NCBI GenBank assembly: GCA_900554265.1
Contig: USGZ01000045.1
Location: 1-8,934, forward strand
DNA: 8,934 bases
DNA from: an uncultured Porphyromonadaceae bacterium
GTDB taxonomy: Bacteria; Bacteroidota; Bacteroidia; Bacteroidales; Muribaculaceae
Direction: 5' to 3'
Every line of letters starts with the position of its first letter. The first letter of the stretch is position 1. Below the pieces are notes generated by a model. The model worked only from the letters and a program-made list of their open reading frames with translations. It did no database searches and was not told the DNA's origin. This document shows positions 7,367-8,934 of the stretch, piece by piece. The translations under genes were made by a program, and so were the position numbers.

Positions 7367-8170
7367 TTATTTTACAGTGAGGGCGATGACCAGCGAGGCG
7401 ATTACGGAGGCGGCGCTCACTACCGTGGAGATAATCGAGAGCTTGTAGCCGTTGTTCTGGTTGTATTTGGAATTTTCCTGACGTACCTTGTTGGGCGATA
7501 CGTAGATGTAGTCGTTGGGCTGCAGGTAGTAATAGGGCGATGTGAGCACGTCGGACTTGTTGAGGTCTATGCGGGCATATTCGCGCTTGCCGTTGTTCTC
7601 GCGGATTATCAGCACGTTGGAACGCTCGCCGTATTCGGTCATGTCGCCCGCGGCGGCGAGGGCCTCGAGTATGGTGAAGCGGTTGCGGGGAACGTTGAGT
7701 GTCTGCGGTTCCTTGACTTCGCCGCCGACGTGGACGGTGAAACTTGCCATCGATACGTAAACGTGCGGGTCCTCGACGGTGCGGCTTACCATCTCGGTCA
7801 GCAGCTGCTGTACCTGCTCTATGTTTTTGCCGGCGACGTGGATTTTGCCCAGGACGGGGAGGGTGATGTCGCCCTCGCTGTCCACTATATATGTTATGGC
7901 GCGCGTCTGGCTGCTTACGCCCATGCTGCTGCGGGTTGCCGGATTGGTTTCCGGGGCGTTGTACATAGCCGTCAGCGTCGGGTTGGTCGAGGTGATGGAC
8001 ACCGCCAGCTCGTCGTCAGGCTGGATAACGGGCATGAAGTCCATTTCCGGCAGGGTTCCGACGGCAACTTCGGAAATATCCGAAAAATAGGGAAGCGTGG
8101 TCTTGCTCGAGGAGCATCCCGTAAAGGCAAGGCATGCGGCCATCAGCAGCACAAGCGTGTGTATTTTCAT
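7367..8170 (-). CDS. wza: Polysaccharide export lipoprotein (Wza-like)
   Basis: The start at 8168-8170 gives a 267-residue product beginning MKIHTLVLLMAACLAFTGC, a lipoprotein signal peptide with the lipobox Cys at 19. An upstream in-frame ATG (8212) would add 14 charged residues before the signal and is rejected. Residues about 45-142 form the polysaccharide-export domain (IQPDDELAVSITSTNP near the start, YIVDSEGDITLPVLGKIHVAG in the middle). Residues about 144-205 form an SLBB domain (HVGGEVKEPQTLNVPRNRFTILEALAAAGD). A hydrophobic segment at about 243-265 near the C-terminus would be the membrane-crossing helix. The protein should form the outer-membrane exit channel for a capsule or exopolysaccharide. 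It is somewhat shorter than E. coli Wza (about 380), which is normal for the Bacteroidetes form with a single SLBB domain. It is the first gene of the wza-wzc-wzy operon. Confidence 0.92.
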   Translation of the reverse strand: MKIHTLVLLMAACLAFTGCSSSKTTLPYFSDISEVAVGTLPEMDFMPVIQPDDELAVSITSTNPTLTAMYNAPETNPATRSSMGVSSQTRAITYIVDSEGDITLPVLGKIHVAGKNIEQVQQLLTEMVSRTVEDPHVYVSMASFTVHVGGEVKEPQTLNVPRNRFTILEALAAAGDMTEYGERSNVLIIRENNGKREYARIDLNKSDVLTSPYYYLQPNDYIYVSPNKVRQENSKYNQNNGYKLSIISTVVSAASVIASLVIALTVK

Positions 8171-8495
8171 TTCGCGGTTTATTTTAGAACGTTCTGAGTG
8201 CCGCCAGGGCACAATATAAAAGATAACGACCTCCCGCGCCGATTTATTATATCGCGGCGAAAATAGTTTTGAACGCGCGCAGGAGATGGTTGCGGGCGAT
8301 TCCTAAAATTCTTTAAAATATCGGACGGCCGGCAACGCCTGCGTTGAAGTGGCGCTCGCGGGGAGCCAAAGACGCGAAAATTTTTGCGGAAAATTGTAAT
8401 GGCGGTAGCGGCTTGCAATCCAGCGCATTGACGGCGCTTTGCGACGCCGACATCTCGCCGGCGGCAAAATTTCTTCAAAAATTTTCGCTAAAATA
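8171..8495. other. Divergent intergenic region between the wza operon and tRNA-Pro
   Basis: No convincing gene is found in these 325 bases; frames crossing the region lack natural starts and domain signals. It contains a perfect 13-bp inverted repeat, GCGAAAATTTTTG at 8374-8386 and CAAAAATTTTCGC at 8476-8488, separated by 89 bases. The wza operon must have its promoter here or just beyond, but no full TTTG-N19-TAnnTTTG is visible on the minus strand. The best -7 boxes are TATTTTTG (complement of 8507-8514), which would give a leader of about 330 bases, and the imperfect TATCTTTT (complement of 8218-8225). Confidence 0.6.
8186..8195. promoter_or_regulatory. Palindrome AGAACGTTCT in the wza leader
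   Basis: A perfect 10-bp palindrome lies 15 bases upstream of the wza-like start codon (on the minus strand). Its position between any promoter and the first gene of the operon would suit an operator, but there is no second half-site or known consensus to support this. It could be chance. Confidence 0.25.
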
Positions 8496-8527
8496 TTTGC
8501 ACGTTTCAAAAATAGGCAGTAACTTTG
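8496..8527 (+). promoter_or_regulatory. Promoter of tRNA-Pro
   Basis: TTTG at 8496-8499, a 20-base spacer, and TAACTTTG at 8520-8527 match the Bacteroidetes promoter consensus. Transcription would begin around 8533-8535, some ten bases before the mature tRNA 5' end at 8545. Confidence 0.82.
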
Positions 8528-8544
8528 CATCGCTTTTTGAAAGA

Positions 8545-8618
8545 CGGGGTGTAGCTCAGTTGGTTAGAGTACGCGTCTGGGGGGCGTGAGGTCGCTAGTT
8601 CGAGTCTAGTCACCCCGA
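8545..8618 (+). tRNA. tRNA-Pro, anticodon GGG
   Basis: A full cloverleaf folds by hand. The acceptor stem CGGGGTG (8545-8551) pairs perfectly with CACCCCG (8611-8617), with discriminator A8618. The D stem is 8554-8557 with 8567-8570 (one G-U). The anticodon stem is 8572-8576 with 8584-8588 (two wobbles). The loop C-T-GGG-G-G places anticodon GGG at 8579-8581 with G37. The variable loop is AGGTC, and the T stem GCTAG/CTAGT (one G-U) closes loop TTCGAGT (8599-8605). C1-G72 and the GG after position 34 are typical of proline tRNAs. The anticodon reads CCC and CCU. CCA is not encoded and must be added after transcription, as is common in this phylum. The 3' half is the probable integration site of the element that follows. 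Confidence 0.95.
8599..8618 (+). other. Probable attachment site (att) core at the tRNA 3' end
   Basis: Tyrosine recombinases of integrative elements often use the T-loop and 3' end of a tRNA gene as the crossover region and rebuild an intact tRNA on insertion. Here an intact tRNA is followed within 125 bases by a probable integrase gene and a drop in GC. The limits given are the T-loop to the discriminator base and are an estimate. The second copy, expected at the far end of the element, is outside the window. Confidence 0.45.
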
Positions 8619-8630
8619 CAAAAAGCTGAG

Positions 8631-8666
8631 AAATGGGTTTAACTCAATGAGTTAAGCCCATTTTTT
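8631..8666 (+). terminator. Terminator of tRNA-Pro
   Basis: Bases 8631-8645 pair with 8649-8663 in a 15-bp stem with a single T-G wobble (8638 with 8656), a three-base loop AAT, and six T residues at 8661-8666. It starts 12 bases after the tRNA 3' end. The stem is AT-rich outside the GGG/CCC core, and its A-rich 5' foot could let it act on both strands. Confidence 0.88.
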
Positions 8667-8681
8667 CAAAATAGCCGGAAC

Positions 8682-8704
8682 AAAAACGGAACACGCCGTT
8701 TTTT
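8682..8704 (+). terminator. Second hairpin with T-tract between tRNA-Pro and the integrase gene
   Basis: AAAAACGG (8682-8689) pairs perfectly with CCGTTTTT (8696-8703) around a six-base loop, and a run of six T (8699-8704) ends the structure. The stem is short and only three pairs are G-C, so it would be a weak terminator. Two direct copies of CGGAACA (8676-8682 and 8687-8693, 11 bp apart) overlap its left side. Confidence 0.45.
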
Positions 8705-8722
8705 AACCGCATATTATTCACC

Positions 8723-8746
8723 GACATTTTCGGACCTGAAAATGTC
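8723..8746 (+). promoter_or_regulatory. Inverted repeat covering the integrase start codon
   Basis: GACATTTTC (8723-8731) and GAAAATGTC (8738-8746) are perfect 9-bp inverted repeats with a six-base loop GGACCT. The ATG of the integrase frame (8742-8744) lies inside the right arm. In RNA the hairpin would bury this start codon; in DNA the symmetry could bind a dimeric regulator. If translation begins at the second in-frame ATG (8754), the repeat would lie just upstream of the gene instead. Confidence 0.5.
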
Positions 8747-8934
8747 AAAAAAAATGTGCCCGGAAAATTCTTCCACGCTTAGAAAATCAAGCGACAATCC
8801 AAATCTTACAAACAGTAGCGGCGTCTATGCCGCTCTACAATATGACCTCCCGGTTTATAAGGAAAACGGAGCCGGAGGTTACATCGAGTTTAGAGCATAC
8901 GACGGGTCAAGCCGAATTTCCAGTGCATATGTTA
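8742..8934 (+). CDS. Probable tyrosine recombinase / integrase, N-terminal part (cut by window edge)
   Basis: A frame from the ATG at 8742 stays open to the end of the window (64 codons). A second in-frame ATG at 8754 is an alternative start. After a polar, poorly conserved leader of about 28 residues it reads VYAALQYDLPVYKENGAGGYIEF and then RAYD at 51-54. This resembles the start of the arm-type DNA-binding domain of Bacteroidetes integrases, in which a beta strand of the form WYIEFYAYDP follows the leader. The catalytic domain is not in the window, so the assignment rests on this short match and on the position 125 bases behind an intact tRNA. Base use differs from the rest of the window: about 44% GC by hand count, against 60% in a counted stretch of the TPR gene, and two of three arginines use AGA. 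This suggests acquired DNA. Confidence 0.6.
   Translation, partial: MSKKMCPENSSTLRKSSDNPNLTNSSGVYAALQYDLPVYKENGAGGYIEFRAYDGSSRISSAYV

Noticed and set aside
8171..8212. Extended N-terminus of the Wza-like protein from the ATG at 8212
   Set aside because: It would place 14 charged residues before a clean lipoprotein signal peptide; the start at 8170 is far more natural.
8179..8478. 99-codon minus-strand frame upstream of wza
   Set aside because: It overlaps the upstream in-frame extension of wza and the regulatory region, has low-quality composition and no signal or domain.
8507..8514. TATTTTTG on the minus strand as the wza promoter
   Set aside because: It is an exact -7 box, but there is no -33 box at the right distance and it overlaps the tRNA promoter; kept only as a possibility in the intergenic entry.
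8344..8589. 81-codon plus-strand frame upstream of the tRNA
   Set aside because: It runs into the tRNA gene and across its promoter, and has no recognisable protein features.

Overview
The window looks like a GC-rich chromosome of the order Bacteroidales. Three things point there: promoters of the Bacteroidetes type (TTTG, about 19-20 bases, then TAnnTTTG), no Shine-Dalgarno sequences before the genes, and Wza/Wzc-type proteins of the Bacteroidetes form. Hand-counted GC is about 60% in a sample of a core gene. A high-GC genus such as Alistipes or a relative would fit, but I cannot fix the genus.

Left part (1-2477, + strand): the tail of an unidentified gene, a small outer-membrane beta-barrel protein, and a lipoprotein with an OmpA-like segment and TPR repeats. 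The lipoprotein has its own strong promoter and a clean intrinsic terminator. Next comes a membrane glycosyltransferase of the GtrB/dolichol-phosphate-mannose-synthase type (2537-3511, +). It converges on the next operon across a 76-base gap that holds five tandem 10-bp units with embedded GATTAATC palindromes.

Middle part (3588-8170, - strand): a compact export operon in the order wza-like lipoprotein, wzc-like tyrosine autokinase/chain-length protein, wzy-like polymerase or ligase. Gaps are 7 and 16 bases. Together these would polymerise a lipid-linked glycan in the periplasm, control its length and carry it across the outer membrane. The nearby glycosyltransferase could supply or decorate the glycan. 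No flippase or further glycosyltransferases lie inside the window.

Right part (8171-8934): a 374-base divergent intergenic region, a complete tRNA-Pro(GGG) with a near-perfect promoter and a strong terminator, two more hairpins, and the first 64 codons of a probable tyrosine recombinase. GC drops to about 44% in that gene and rare AGA codons appear. The simplest reading is that the window ends just inside an element integrated at the 3' end of the tRNA-Pro gene. Its cargo lies outside the window, so no new system can be demonstrated here.
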